Notes: a model not told the origin generated them from the sequence alone. Shown: positions 7,581-15,089, counted from the stretch's first letter. The stretch is DNA of 23,329 bases from Oscillospiraceae bacterium (GCA_902803695.1 CADCQX010000086.1:1-23329), one strand, 5' to 3'. Numbers and translations: made by a program.

Positions 7581-8579
7581 ATGTTTGACGAATTATTACC
7601 AGCAATAGAGAACTCTATCGTCTCGGCATCCGGTGCATTGCCGGTCATCTTTGAAGGTATCGAACATACACTAGAGAAGACTACTCCGGTCACCACATCC
7701 AGCAGGCACAGTTCCCATGAATTGCTATGCCTCCGCAGCGGAAGATGCGAATTTACAATAGACGGCAAGCATACTTTTATTCTCGAAAAAGGTTCGATAC
7801 TCATCATCAGACCGAATACCGAGCATGCAGTAAAAGTACTCTCCGGACAAGCTGAAATGTTCGTTCTTTACTTCGGTTTCTCGAGAGATGTTGAAGTTGC
7901 CGGAAAAGCAATTAACCAGATGAGTCAGCCTAAGGTCGAGAATACCGACAAGCCTCATAGCGGACCTTCGGTAGCAGTTCCTTACATCATGGCTCAGACA
8001 CCGCTCGAAAGCTTTCTTGACTTCGCATCAAACGACGGTGATGTTGATCCTTCAAGGAGCAAGTACATCATCATCTCAGGTGCGTTTAAAAAGAACATCA
8101 CTTCCATCGTTGAAAGGATCGTTGAAGAGAGTAAGAACCAGCTTCTCAATAAGGAACTCATGATGCAGATCATGACAGTTGAACTGATGGTTACTCTTGC
8201 CAGAGCCATGAAGAGCGAATGGGAGGAGAGCTTGCGTGTTAAGAACGGTAAGGCAAGAGAACTCGTTCTCATCGCCAAGGATTATATCGACAGAAACTTC
8301 GACCGCGGTATCTCCGTTGCTGATGCAGCTTCCTATGTTTTCTTAAGCCAGGGATATTTCACCAGAGCATTCAGGGATGAACTTCTCATAAGCCCTATGT
8401 CATATCTCATGAAAAAGAGGATAGAAAGAGCGTGCGAACTTCTGGAGAATAACGAGATCAAGGTTTCCGGTGTTGCGGCTCAGACAGGCTTCTCGAGCCC
8501 GCAGAGATTCAATGTCGCTTTCAGAAAGCAGACGGGAATGACTCCTATGGAGTACAGAAGAAAAAAGCAAAATCTATAA
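7581..8579 (+). CDS. AraC family regulator (cupin plus double HTH), second copy
   Basis: A 332-residue protein. Residues about 40-110 form a cupin (HELLCLRSGRCEFTIDGK, EKGSILIIRPNTEHAVKV). Residues about 235-330 carry the AraC DNA-binding domain (ISVADAASYVFLSQGYFTRAFRDE, then VSGVAAQTGFSSPQRFNVAFRKQTGMTPMEYRRKK). A longer variable linker (about 115-230) separates them and differs from the AraC gene at 4190, so the two are not recent duplicates. It starts 10 bases after the pseudo-esterase with GGAGG at 7571-7575, and 19 bases before folE, so one transcript is likely. Its ligand may be tied to the upstream protein; that link rests on position only. Confidence 0.9.
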   Translation: MFDELLPAIENSIVSASGALPVIFEGIEHTLEKTTPVTTSSRHSSHELLCLRSGRCEFTIDGKHTFILEKGSILIIRPNTEHAVKVLSGQAEMFVLYFGFSRDVEVAGKAINQMSQPKVENTDKPHSGPSVAVPYIMAQTPLESFLDFASNDGDVDPSRSKYIIISGAFKKNITSIVERIVEESKNQLLNKELMMQIMTVELMVTLARAMKSEWEESLRVKNGKARELVLIAKDYIDRNFDRGISVADAASYVFLSQGYFTRAFRDELLISPMSYLMKKRIERACELLENNEIKVSGVAAQTGFSSPQRFNVAFRKQTGMTPMEYRRKKQNL

Positions 8580-8598
8580 GTTAAAGAAGGTATGTAAA

Positions 8599-9222
8599 AT
8601 GTACGATTACGAAGCGGATCCAAGGATCCCTGAAGAGAGCTTGAAGAATATGGATCTTCCGAAGATCGAATCAGCCGTAAGGCAGATCCTGGAAGCTATC
8701 GGAGAAGATCCTGACAGGGAAGGACTTCAGGATACTCCTGTAAGAGTAGCAAGGATGTATGCTGAGATCTTTGCAGGTCTTCACAGAGACATCAACAAGG
8801 ATATCAAGACCTTCACAGAGGAAGGCAACGACGAGATGATCCTCATCGGTGATATCCCGTTCTATTCAATGTGCGAACATCACCTTTTGCCGTTCCACGG
8901 TAAGGCTCATGTTGTATATATCCCTCGTGACGGCAAGATCCTCGGTCTTTCCAAGGTTGCGAGGATCGTAGATACACTTTCAAAGAAGCCTCAGCTTCAG
9001 GAAAGACTCACATCCGAGATCGCAGACGAGATCATCAGATCAGTTGATGCAGCCTCTGTTTGTGTCGTTATCGAAGCAGAGCATCTCTGCATGACCATGA
9101 GAGGTATCAAGAAGCCTGGTTCCAAGACTGTAACTTCTGCTATGCGAGGCGGCTGCCGTACAGATGCGAGAACAAGAAACGAAGCTCTCGCTCTCATCAA
9201 CAGACAGCGTATCGGAGGCTAA
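8599..9222 (+). CDS. folE: GTP cyclohydrolase I, first step of pterin synthesis
   Basis: A 207-residue enzyme that converts GTP to 7,8-dihydroneopterin triphosphate. The family core is intact: EDPDREGLQDTPVRVARMY near the N-terminus, the zinc site FYSMCEHHLLPFHGKAHV (Cys92, His95) with Cys164 (AEHLCMTMRG), and GLSKVARIVD plus TVTSAMRGG around the GTP pocket. Length is normal for the type IA enzyme. The ribosome site is AGAAGGT, seven bases before the ATG. It follows the AraC gene by 19 bases, and its TAA is followed directly by the folP ATG, so it is the first folate gene of a tight operon. I see no separate promoter just upstream. Confidence 0.97.
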   Translation: MYDYEADPRIPEESLKNMDLPKIESAVRQILEAIGEDPDREGLQDTPVRVARMYAEIFAGLHRDINKDIKTFTEEGNDEMILIGDIPFYSMCEHHLLPFHGKAHVVYIPRDGKILGLSKVARIVDTLSKKPQLQERLTSEIADEIIRSVDAASVCVVIEAEHLCMTMRGIKKPGSKTVTSAMRGGCRTDARTRNEALALINRQRIGG

Positions 9223-10038
9223 ATGAATACCTGGAAGATAAGAGACGGATATCTTGATCTTACGGGCCTTCCGATAGTCATGGGTATCCTTAACGTGACA
9301 CCTGATTCCTTTTCTGACGGAGGAGATCATAACGACCTTTCTTCCGCTCTCAAGTGGACGGAGAAGATGGTAAATGAAGGTGCGCTGATCATCGATGTGG
9401 GAGGTGAATCCACAAGACCGGGCTCTACGGAGATCACCGCTGAAGAGGAGATAGAAAGAGTCGCTCCCGTAATAGAAAGGATCGCATCCGAATTCGATGT
9501 AAAGATCTCGGTTGATACTTACAGGGCGGCAACTGCGGAAGCAGCCTTGAAAGCAGGTGCCCATATCATAAACGACGTATGGGGTTTTCGAAGGGAAACG
9601 GAGATAGCAAACGTCACCAAAAGGTACGGAGCAGGTGCGGTACTGATGTCCAACGCATTCGGATTTGAATATGACGACATCATAAGTTTCAAGGACGACT
9701 GCTATGAGAAGTCACTTAAGCTAGCACATGATGCGGGGATCACGGACGATCAGATCCTTCTTGATCCGGGCGTCGGCTTCGGCACTACAAGAGAAGATGA
9801 CATCAAGCTTATGAAGGAACTTGATAAGTATGACAATATCCTTCTCGGTGTTTCTCGAAAAAGAATAGTGGATCATCTCATCGGAGGAAACACACAGCCT
9901 AAGGAGAGGACCGCGGGTTCAGTGGGACTTGCTCTGGCAGGTGCCGCAAAAGGAGTAAAGGTACTTCGCGTACATGACGTTAAAGAAACGCTCGACGCGC
10001 TTAAGGCATTCAGTAAAGTAATGAGGGAGGATATCTGA
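9223..10038 (+). CDS. folP: Dihydropteroate synthase, divergent loop motifs
   Basis: A 271-residue TIM-barrel enzyme that joins 6-hydroxymethyl-dihydropterin pyrophosphate to p-aminobenzoate. Conserved motifs are MGILNVTPDSFSDGG, GALIIDVGGESTRPG, KISVDTYRAATAEAAL, HIINDVWGF, LLDPGVGFGT, LLGVSRKRIVD and RVHDV. Two departures are visible: the usual MHMRG-P loop is VLMSNAFGFEYDD (Met142-Asp151), and the Lys after GFG is Thr188. The essential SRK lysine is kept, so activity is still likely. It starts directly after the folE stop with no gap, and its TGA overlaps the folB ATG by one base. Confidence 0.93.
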   Translation: MNTWKIRDGYLDLTGLPIVMGILNVTPDSFSDGGDHNDLSSALKWTEKMVNEGALIIDVGGESTRPGSTEITAEEEIERVAPVIERIASEFDVKISVDTYRAATAEAALKAGAHIINDVWGFRRETEIANVTKRYGAGAVLMSNAFGFEYDDIISFKDDCYEKSLKLAHDAGITDDQILLDPGVGFGTTREDDIKLMKELDKYDNILLGVSRKRIVDHLIGGNTQPKERTAGSVGLALAGAAKGVKVLRVHDVKETLDALKAFSKVMREDI

Positions 10039-10406
10039 TGGACTGCATAATCATGAGAGACATGAAGTTTACGGGACATGTCGGTTGTCTTGAATCCGAG
10101 AAGCAGAACGGACAGCCGTTCATCATTACCTGTAAAATGTATTTTGATCCGACGATCGATGGCTGCTACACAGACAAGATCGAGGATACCGTTGATTATT
10201 CGGTTGTTTTCGATATCGTAAAGAATACGGTGGAGGAAGCAGACTGCGACCTTATCGAGAGGCTTGCACAGATGATCGCGGAAAAGGTCCTTGCCTTTGA
10301 CCAGAGGATCAAAAAAGCGGTCATCAATGTTTCAAAACCTGAAGCGCCCATCGCGGGAACATTCGGTTCTATGGAGGTCAGGATTGAAAGAGAAAGCCAC
10401 AGCTGA
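10038..10406 (+). CDS. folB: Dihydroneopterin aldolase
   Basis: A 122-residue protein of the tunnelling-fold family that cleaves dihydroneopterin to 6-hydroxymethyl-dihydropterin and glycolaldehyde. Visible landmarks are FTGHVGCLESEKQNGQPFIITCKMY (with the substrate-binding Glu), DTVDYSVVFDIVKNTVE, LIERLAQMIAEKVL, and VINVSKPEAPIAGTFGSMEVRIER, where the lysine of the SKP segment is the expected catalytic residue. Length is normal. It starts inside the folP stop codon (TGATG) and its 3' end overlaps folK by 23 bases, consistent with coupled translation. Confidence 0.93.
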   Translation: MDCIIMRDMKFTGHVGCLESEKQNGQPFIITCKMYFDPTIDGCYTDKIEDTVDYSVVFDIVKNTVEEADCDLIERLAQMIAEKVLAFDQRIKKAVINVSKPEAPIAGTFGSMEVRIERESHS

Positions 10407-10863
10407 GGTTAGATGCTACATGTCCCTCGGAAGCAACATGGGGGACAAGGAGGAAAACTTGAGAAGTGCCGTAAGGCTTCTTAGGGATTCCGGCCGCATA
10501 AGAGATATCAAAGCTTCGTCGATCTATGTAACAGAGCCTGTGGGATATGCCGATCAGGATGATTTCTATAACATCTGCATATCCTTTGATACAGATCTTA
10601 AGCCTCTCGAGCTTCTGGATCTGTCGCAGGGCATAGAGGCGGAGCTTCACAGGGTAAGGACGATCAAGAACGGTCCGAGGACCATCGATCTCGATATTCT
10701 CTTGTACGGTGACGAGAAGATAAAGAACAAAAGACTTATCGTTCCTCATGAGAGGATGTTTGAGAGGGCGTTCGTTCTGATCCCTCTGTCGGAACTTAAA
10801 GATATCGACGTTCCGATACCGACGGACAAGAGTGTCAAAAAACTTCGAAAGTTTACGTTTTGA
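10384..10863 (+). CDS. folK: 6-hydroxymethyl-7,8-dihydropterin pyrophosphokinase (HPPK), TTG start
   Basis: A 159-residue kinase that transfers pyrophosphate from ATP to 6-hydroxymethyl-dihydropterin, the substrate of FolP. Motifs: YMSLGSNMGDKEENL, SSIYVTEPVGYADQDDFYN, QGIEAELHRVRTIKNGPRTIDLDILLYGD (with the Asp pair that binds magnesium) and VPHERMFERAFVLIPLSEL. The TTG at 10384 has GGAGG (10373-10377) six bases upstream inside folB; an ATG at 10420 would give a minimal form, and an ATG at 10291 would add 31 unrelated residues read from the folB frame. It is the last gene of the folE-P-B-K run. A new promoter overlaps its 3' end. Confidence 0.93.
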   Translation: MKEKATAEVRCYMSLGSNMGDKEENLRSAVRLLRDSGRIRDIKASSIYVTEPVGYADQDDFYNICISFDTDLKPLELLDLSQGIEAELHRVRTIKNGPRTIDLDILLYGDEKIKNKRLIVPHERMFERAFVLIPLSELKDIDVPIPTDKSVKKLRKFTF

Positions 10864-10880
10864 CCTTATGAATATATAAT
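10852..10880 (+). promoter_or_regulatory. Sigma-A promoter for the Asn-rich gene and tmk operon
   Basis: TTTACG at 10852-10857, a 17-bp spacer, and TATAAT at 10875-10880. The -35 lies in the last codons of folK. Start expected near 10887, about 26 bases before the ATG at 10913. No terminator separates it from folK, so read-through is also possible. Confidence 0.7.
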
Positions 10881-10912
10881 CTTTATGACCAAGAAGTGTT
10901 TAGGAGGAGAAA

Positions 10913-11320
10913 ATGGCTGAAAATAACAATAATCAGGCATCCGGAAATAATAACTATCAAAAGGGCGGCAGAAACAACTACAGAAGAAGGAATAACAGAA
11001 ACCGCCACAATAATAACGGTGGCAATAACGAGAACCGTTCCAACCAGCAGCCGGTGAATAAGGAAAACGCATCTTCCCAGAACAAGGAAGGCGGTAACAA
11101 TAATAATTTCAGAAGGAACAAGAACTTCGGAAATAACGACCGCAAGAAGAACTTCAACAACAATAACGAAGGCTACAGGAACAAGCAGCAGTATAAGGAA
11201 GCTTCGAAACCTGCTCCGAAGGCTGAAGAGACTATCGACGATATCCATAAGGACATCGAGCGTATCGAGAAAGAGATCTGGCTCGAGATCGCTGATATCC
11301 GTAACGTTAAGCTTGATTAA
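10913..11320 (+). CDS. Asn/Arg/Gly-rich disordered protein with C-terminal helix
   Basis: A 135-residue protein I cannot assign to a family. Residues 1 to about 98 are low complexity, dominated by Asn with Arg, Gly, Lys and Gln (NNYRRRNNRNRHNNN, NNNNFRRNKNFGNN), strongly basic and almost free of hydrophobic residues. Such composition is typical of disordered RNA-binding regions. Residues about 99-135 are different: a Pro/Ala linker, then a predicted amphipathic helix (ETIDDIHKDIERIEKEIWLEI) that could dimerise or dock. The ribosome site is TTAGGAGGA at 10900-10908 and its own promoter is at 10852-10880, so it should be well expressed. It ends 14 bases before tmk and heads that operon. A nucleic-acid-binding or condensate-forming role is inference. 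Confidence 0.8.
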   Translation: MAENNNNQASGNNNYQKGGRNNYRRRNNRNRHNNNGGNNENRSNQQPVNKENASSQNKEGGNNNNFRRNKNFGNNDRKKNFNNNNEGYRNKQQYKEASKPAPKAEETIDDIHKDIERIEKEIWLEIADIRNVKLD

Positions 11321-11334
11321 GAGAGGTCACCGTT

Positions 11335-11955
11335 TTGAACAGAGGACTTTTCATTACATTTGAAGGAATCGACGGATGCGGCAAGAGCACTCAGTTCCAG
11401 ATGCTCAAGGAATATCTGGAAACTCAGGGCGTTGATTTTATCGTAGTCCGTGAGCCGGGCGGAACTGTCATCGGCGAGAAGATAAGAGAAATACTTCTAA
11501 ATAAGAAGAACGACAGTATGCGACCTTTGACTGAACTGCTCCTTTTCGAGGCAGCCAGGGCGCAGATCGCTGAGGAAGTCATAAGACCTGCTCTCGAGAA
11601 GGGCACATGTGTTCTTTGCGACAGGTTCTTTGATTCCACATATGCTTATCAGGGCTATGCCCGAAAACTCGGCGCAGATAAGGTCCTGCTGCTAAACGAT
11701 CTTGCTACGGCAGGACTTGAACCTGATATTACGTTCCTTATCGATATTCCTGTAAGCGTCGCTTTAGAGCGTAGAGGCATAAGAGGCGAAGCTGACGACA
11801 GGATGGAAGCGCTGGGAACGGCTTTTCAGGAAGACGTACGTAAGGGATACCTTGAGGCAGCGGAAAAGTTTTCGAGGATCAAGGTCATCGACGGAAAAGA
11901 CGAACCTTCCGTTGTTTTCGAGAAGGTAAAAAAGTATTACGAGGAATATAAGTGA
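11335..11955 (+). CDS. tmk: Thymidylate kinase
   Basis: A 206-residue kinase that phosphorylates dTMP to dTDP in the dTTP pathway. The P-loop FEGIDGCGKSTQ is at the N-terminus, followed by VREPGGTVIGEKIREILL, the DRFFDSTYAYQGYAR substrate motif and a lid with RRGIRGEADDRME. Length is typical. It starts with TTG at 11335, with AGAGGT at 11322-11327 seven bases upstream; the family N-terminus (RGLFITFEGIDG) leaves no room for another start. Its TGA overlaps the holB GTG by four bases. B. subtilis tmk heads a comparable operon, but there a PII-like darA gene follows; here it does not. Confidence 0.96.
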   Translation: MNRGLFITFEGIDGCGKSTQFQMLKEYLETQGVDFIVVREPGGTVIGEKIREILLNKKNDSMRPLTELLLFEAARAQIAEEVIRPALEKGTCVLCDRFFDSTYAYQGYARKLGADKVLLLNDLATAGLEPDITFLIDIPVSVALERRGIRGEADDRMEALGTAFQEDVRKGYLEAAEKFSRIKVIDGKDEPSVVFEKVKKYYEEYK

Positions 11956-12977
11956 GTTTTCAAAGACTTACAGGACAAAACGAGATAAAGATCCGTCTGA
12001 AGCACGAGTTCATGGGTGACCCGAGTCACGCAGTGCTCTTTACGGGTGAGAAGGGAAGCGGCCGTCACGAATTCGCCAAGGAGTTCGCGAAGGCTCTTTT
12101 GTGTTCTGAACCGACTGATGACGGTGCCTGCGGCAAGTGTAACAACTGTGTTTACTTTGACGCGGAGACTCATCCTGACTTTATCCATCTCTTTGATCCG
12201 AACAAGAAGGCGATCAAGGTCGAGGATGTTAGAAACAGGGTCGTTTCTGATATAAGGATCGGCTCCCAGATCTCCAAGCGTAAGGTCTATCTGATCGAAG
12301 GTGACGAGCTTAACGAGGCAGGTCAGAATGCGCTTCTGAAGTCTCTTGAGGAACCGCCTGAAAATATCAACTTTATCCTTATCTGTGAGGAGGCTGACAG
12401 CCTTCTTCCTACAGTATTGTCGAGAACTGTCGAGTATAAGCTTCAGAACTACAGTAAAGCTGAGATCATGGAAGTCCTTCAGAAGAAGAACAAAGAGGAC
12501 TTTAGCGGTAAATTCAGAAAGAGCGATCTCGAGTTTACCTGCGATTTCGCAGCAGGTTCCATAGGTAAGGCAGTAGATCTTCTGGGTGATGAGGAACTGC
12601 CTGTCATGAGGGATAAGATGATAGAACTGGTAATGAATATCGGTAAGGAAAGCTACACAGACGTGCTGGACGACAGATATTCGTATTTTACTTCGAATGC
12701 TGATAATATAGAGGAACTTATGCTCTTTATCCTGTGGATATTGGGTGATCTCAGTATCCTTCGTAAGGATAAGAAGAGCAAATTTATAAAAAATTCCGAT
12801 CGCAGGGAAGAATTCCTGAAGTTCCTGGATTCAAACCCTTCGATCGATCTCAATAAGTTAGCCAAGGCATCCGGACACGTTAACACGGTCTTCAAACGAC
12901 TTGAACTGAATGTTAATAACATCTACGTGATAACCGATCTGCTCCTTGGCTTAAAGAAGGAGTTAAAACATGACTAA
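11952..12977 (+). CDS. holB: DNA polymerase III delta' subunit (clamp loader)
   Basis: A 341-residue AAA+ protein of the clamp-loader complex that places the sliding clamp on DNA. LFTGEKGSGRHEFAKEFAKALLC is a Walker A position whose Lys-Thr has become Arg-His, as expected for delta' subunits that do not hydrolyse ATP. A small zinc module follows (CGKCNNC, with an upstream Cys near CSEP), then KVYLIEGDELNEAGQNALLKSLEEPPENINFILIC and LLPTVLSRTVEYKL, the sensor region. It starts at GTG 11952 with GAGGA six bases before it, overlapping tmk by four bases, and overlaps ricT by eight. Confidence 0.93.
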   Translation: MSFQRLTGQNEIKIRLKHEFMGDPSHAVLFTGEKGSGRHEFAKEFAKALLCSEPTDDGACGKCNNCVYFDAETHPDFIHLFDPNKKAIKVEDVRNRVVSDIRIGSQISKRKVYLIEGDELNEAGQNALLKSLEEPPENINFILICEEADSLLPTVLSRTVEYKLQNYSKAEIMEVLQKKNKEDFSGKFRKSDLEFTCDFAAGSIGKAVDLLGDEELPVMRDKMIELVMNIGKESYTDVLDDRYSYFTSNADNIEELMLFILWILGDLSILRKDKKSKFIKNSDRREEFLKFLDSNPSIDLNKLAKASGHVNTVFKRLELNVNNIYVITDLLLGLKKELKHD

Positions 12978-13893
12978 GATAGTAAACGTCCGTTTTCATG
13001 ATGCGGGAAAGAGCTACAAGTTCTCCTGCGATAACATGAAACTCAACATCGGCGATGCGGTAATGGTAGAGACCTCTCTGGGACTCGATCTTGCCCATGT
13101 CGTTGAAGAGGCTTACGACCTCGACACCAAGAATTTTCAGGAGGAGATCCTTCCTGTATTAAGACTCGCATCCGACAAGGAGATCGAGAGATATCAGGTC
13201 AAGAAGGAAAAAGAAAAAGAGGCATACGAGAAGTGCCAGATGTTCATCGACAAGCATAAGCTCAACATGAATCTGGTAGATGCAGTTTTCGCCTTCGACG
13301 GCAAGAAGATCGTGTTCTTCTTTACATCTGATAACCGCGTGGATTTCCGTGAACTCGTAAAAGATCTCGCAGCAGCTTTCAAGGCTAGGATCGAACTTCG
13401 TCAGATCGGTTCCAGAGACCAGGCAAAGCTCGTCGGCGGTATCGGTGTATGCGGAAGGGAGCTTTGCTGCTGCACATTCCTTGATCACTTCGCTCCTGTA
13501 TCGCTTCGTATGGCCAGAGATCAGGGCCTGTCCCTTAACCCGACAAAGCTCAACGGTTCCTGCGGACGTTTAATGTGCTGCCTCCAGTTTGAGAAGGAAG
13601 CATATGAGGATGCCCACAAGAGACTTCCGAAAAACGGTAAGAAGATCAGGACTCCGCACGGAACAGGTATCGTTTCCGATGTTAACCTCCTTCTCGAAAA
13701 AGTTACCGTCAAGTTTGAGACTGAGGAAGAAACTGAGGTTGAAGTTTTCGATTGGGCACAGCTTGAGCCTTTGAACAGTCATATGAATGATCAGGATAGG
13801 CCTTGCAACAACTGCCAAAAAGACTGTCCTGCCAGGCAGCAGGAGAATGATGATGCAATCATCATAGAGGACGAGTCCGAAAACGGATTGTAA
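12970..13893 (+). CDS. ricT: RicT/YaaT (PSP1 domain) protein of the Y-complex
   Basis: A 307-residue PSP1-domain protein. In B. subtilis RicT forms a complex with RicA and RicF that carries iron-sulfur clusters and steers RNase Y mRNA processing, competence, sporulation and biofilm formation. The core cysteine clusters are plain: CGRELCCC (161-168) and SCGRLMCC (198-204), with VVEEAYDL and IELRQIGSRDQAKLVGGIG upstream. An extra cysteine group near the C-terminus, CNNCQKDC (279-286), is followed by an acidic tail. It overlaps holB by eight bases, as part of the tmk-holB-ricT unit conserved across Firmicutes. Neither ricA nor ricF is in the window. Confidence 0.93.
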   Translation: MTKIVNVRFHDAGKSYKFSCDNMKLNIGDAVMVETSLGLDLAHVVEEAYDLDTKNFQEEILPVLRLASDKEIERYQVKKEKEKEAYEKCQMFIDKHKLNMNLVDAVFAFDGKKIVFFFTSDNRVDFRELVKDLAAAFKARIELRQIGSRDQAKLVGGIGVCGRELCCCTFLDHFAPVSLRMARDQGLSLNPTKLNGSCGRLMCCLQFEKEAYEDAHKRLPKNGKKIRTPHGTGIVSDVNLLLEKVTVKFETEEETEVEVFDWAQLEPLNSHMNDQDRPCNNCQKDCPARQQENDDAIIIEDESENGL

Positions 13894-13925
13894 TTGTTAC
13901 AAATTGTTCTTATTTTCGGACAATA

Positions 13926-13937
13926 ATAGTGTATAAT
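13926..13937 (+). promoter_or_regulatory. Promoter -10 region of the ferredoxin gene
   Basis: ATAGTGTATAAT at 13926-13937 contains TATAAT at 13932-13937. No good -35 is visible at 16-18 bp. The start is near 13944, 29 bases before the ATG. The same 12-mer recurs at 19270-19281. Confidence 0.55.
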
Positions 13938-13972
13938 GAGTTTGTGCAAAAATACTTCAGGAGGTAATGTCT

Positions 13973-14143
13973 ATGGCTTATGTAATTTCTGATGCATGCA
14001 TTTCTTGTGGAACATGTGCTGAGGGATGCCCAGTTGGTGCTATTTCCCAGGGAGATACACAGTACAACATCGATGCTTCTGCTTGTGTAGAGTGCGGTGC
14101 TTGTGAGGCTAACTGCCCGGTATCTGCAATCGCAGCTGAGTAA
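13973..14143 (+). CDS. Small 2[4Fe-4S] clostridial-type ferredoxin
   Basis: A 56-residue electron carrier. It has two CxxCxxCxxxCP motifs: Cys9, 12, 15 with Cys19-Pro, and Cys38, 41, 44 with Cys48-Pro, the pattern that binds two low-potential [4Fe-4S] clusters. Size and near-twofold sequence symmetry match clostridial ferredoxins, which pass electrons between pyruvate:ferredoxin oxidoreductase, hydrogenase and Rnf-type complexes. The ATG at 13973 has AGGAGG (13959-13964) eight bases upstream; the in-frame ATG at 13967 is too close to it. Its own promoter and a strong terminator make it a monocistronic unit inserted between ricT and trmN6. The codons are heavily biased (GCT, TGT), suggesting high expression. 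Confidence 0.96.
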   Translation: MAYVISDACISCGTCAEGCPVGAISQGDTQYNIDASACVECGACEANCPVSAIAAE

Positions 14144-14164
14144 TCAAGAGAAAGCTAAAAAACG

Positions 14165-14194
14165 AGGACTGTCTCTTTGGAGGCAGTCCTTTTT
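14165..14194 (+). terminator. Rho-independent terminator after the ferredoxin gene
   Basis: AGGACTGTCT (14165-14174), a 6-base loop, AGGCAGTCCT (14181-14190), then a T-run to 14194. The stem is 10 bp with one G-T pair. Only 23 bases separate it from the trmN6 start. Confidence 0.9.
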
Positions 14195-14217
14195 AGTATC
14201 AGTCGGAGGAAAGGGTA

Positions 14218-15048
14218 ATGGACGAGGTTAAGAGCATTCTTGAAAAGTGCACATTAGAAGACCTGGAACGCGCGGGCCTTAAGATGTACCAGCTCAAGGA
14301 CGGTTTCAGGTTCGGGACCGATAGTGCACTTTTGGCCTGGTTCGCATCATCCTTCGTCCGCAGCGGCACATCCGGCAATCTCGGCAAAGTCACCGCCAAA
14401 CCCTGCAAAGTCTTGGAACTCGGAAGCGGCTGCGGCGCCTGCTCGCTTCTTATCCTCGGCAGGAAGGAACAGACGACAGTCGATGCCGTGGAACTCATGA
14501 AGGCCCCTTATGAGGTCCTTCTCGAAAACATTAAGCTCAATGATCTCGGTAAGAGACTTAACGCATATAACTGCGATATCCGCGAACTGTGTCCTGAAGT
14601 AAAGAATAAGCAGTACGATATCGTAGTATTTAATCCACCGTTCTTCCTCAAGGAAAGAGGGACGGCAGCATCCGAAGAAAAATCCATCGAGCGCCTTAAC
14701 GGCCGCTTCGAAGAAAACGGCAGCCTTCAGGATTTCGTTGACTGTGCTGCTTCCAGAGTAATTCCCTCATCAGGTTTTGTTGTGATGATCATGAAGGGCA
14801 ACCGTCTGAAGGACTGCCTCGAAGCTTTTTCAAGAGCGGGCATATCACCTGAAAGACTTCTTACGGTCCACTCCTTTTCCGACAAGCAGGCTTCCATGAT
14901 CCTTCTTGCCGGCAAGCGCGGAGTCAAGAGCACGGAACTTAAGATCCTTCCGCCTTTGATCCTCAACGAGAAGACAGAGGACGGCTCGGTGATGACGGAG
15001 TACACAAAACATATATATAACGACCTTCACGACGATTGTTTTATTTGA
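14218..15048 (+). CDS. trmN6: tRNA1(Val) (adenine37-N6)-methyltransferase-like protein (YabB/TrmN6)
   Basis: A 276-residue class I SAM-dependent methyltransferase. The SAM loop VLELGSGCG is at 65-73, VDAVEL is the acidic strand that holds the ribose, and the catalytic NPPF (139-142) is the N6-adenine signature. The N-terminus (YQLKDGFRFGTDSALLAWFA) matches the substrate-recognition segment of the TrmN6/YabB group, which methylates A37 of tRNA(Val) in E. coli. A Ser/Gly/Lys-rich stretch (about 45-62) before the SAM loop looks like a small insert. The position before rsmI matches yabB in B. subtilis. The ribosome site is GGAGG at 14205-14209. No promoter fits between the ferredoxin terminator and the start. 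Confidence 0.88.
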   Translation: MDEVKSILEKCTLEDLERAGLKMYQLKDGFRFGTDSALLAWFASSFVRSGTSGNLGKVTAKPCKVLELGSGCGACSLLILGRKEQTTVDAVELMKAPYEVLLENIKLNDLGKRLNAYNCDIRELCPEVKNKQYDIVVFNPPFFLKERGTAASEEKSIERLNGRFEENGSLQDFVDCAASRVIPSSGFVVMIMKGNRLKDCLEAFSRAGISPERLLTVHSFSDKQASMILLAGKRGVKSTELKILPPLILNEKTEDGSVMTEYTKHIYNDLHDDCFI

Positions 15049-15057
15049 TGGTATAAT
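15049..15057 (+). promoter_or_regulatory. Extended -10 promoter before rsmI
   Basis: TGGTATAAT at 15049-15057 is a consensus extended -10. No good -35 stands at the right spacing, which extended -10 promoters tolerate. The start is near 15064, 26 bases before the TTG of rsmI. Confidence 0.55.
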
Positions 15058-15089
15058 CATCACAGATTTAAGAAACAGAGGTATTTGGA

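Noticed and set aside
10291..10383. Upstream in-frame ATG extension of folK
   Set aside because: The 31 added residues are the folB frame read out of phase; GGAGG places the start at TTG 10384.
10883..11248. Leftward 121-codon open frame of hydrophobic residues opposite the Asn-rich gene
   Set aside because: The Val/Ile/Leu-rich translation is what AAT/AAC-rich codons give on the other strand; the forward gene has promoter and ribosome site.
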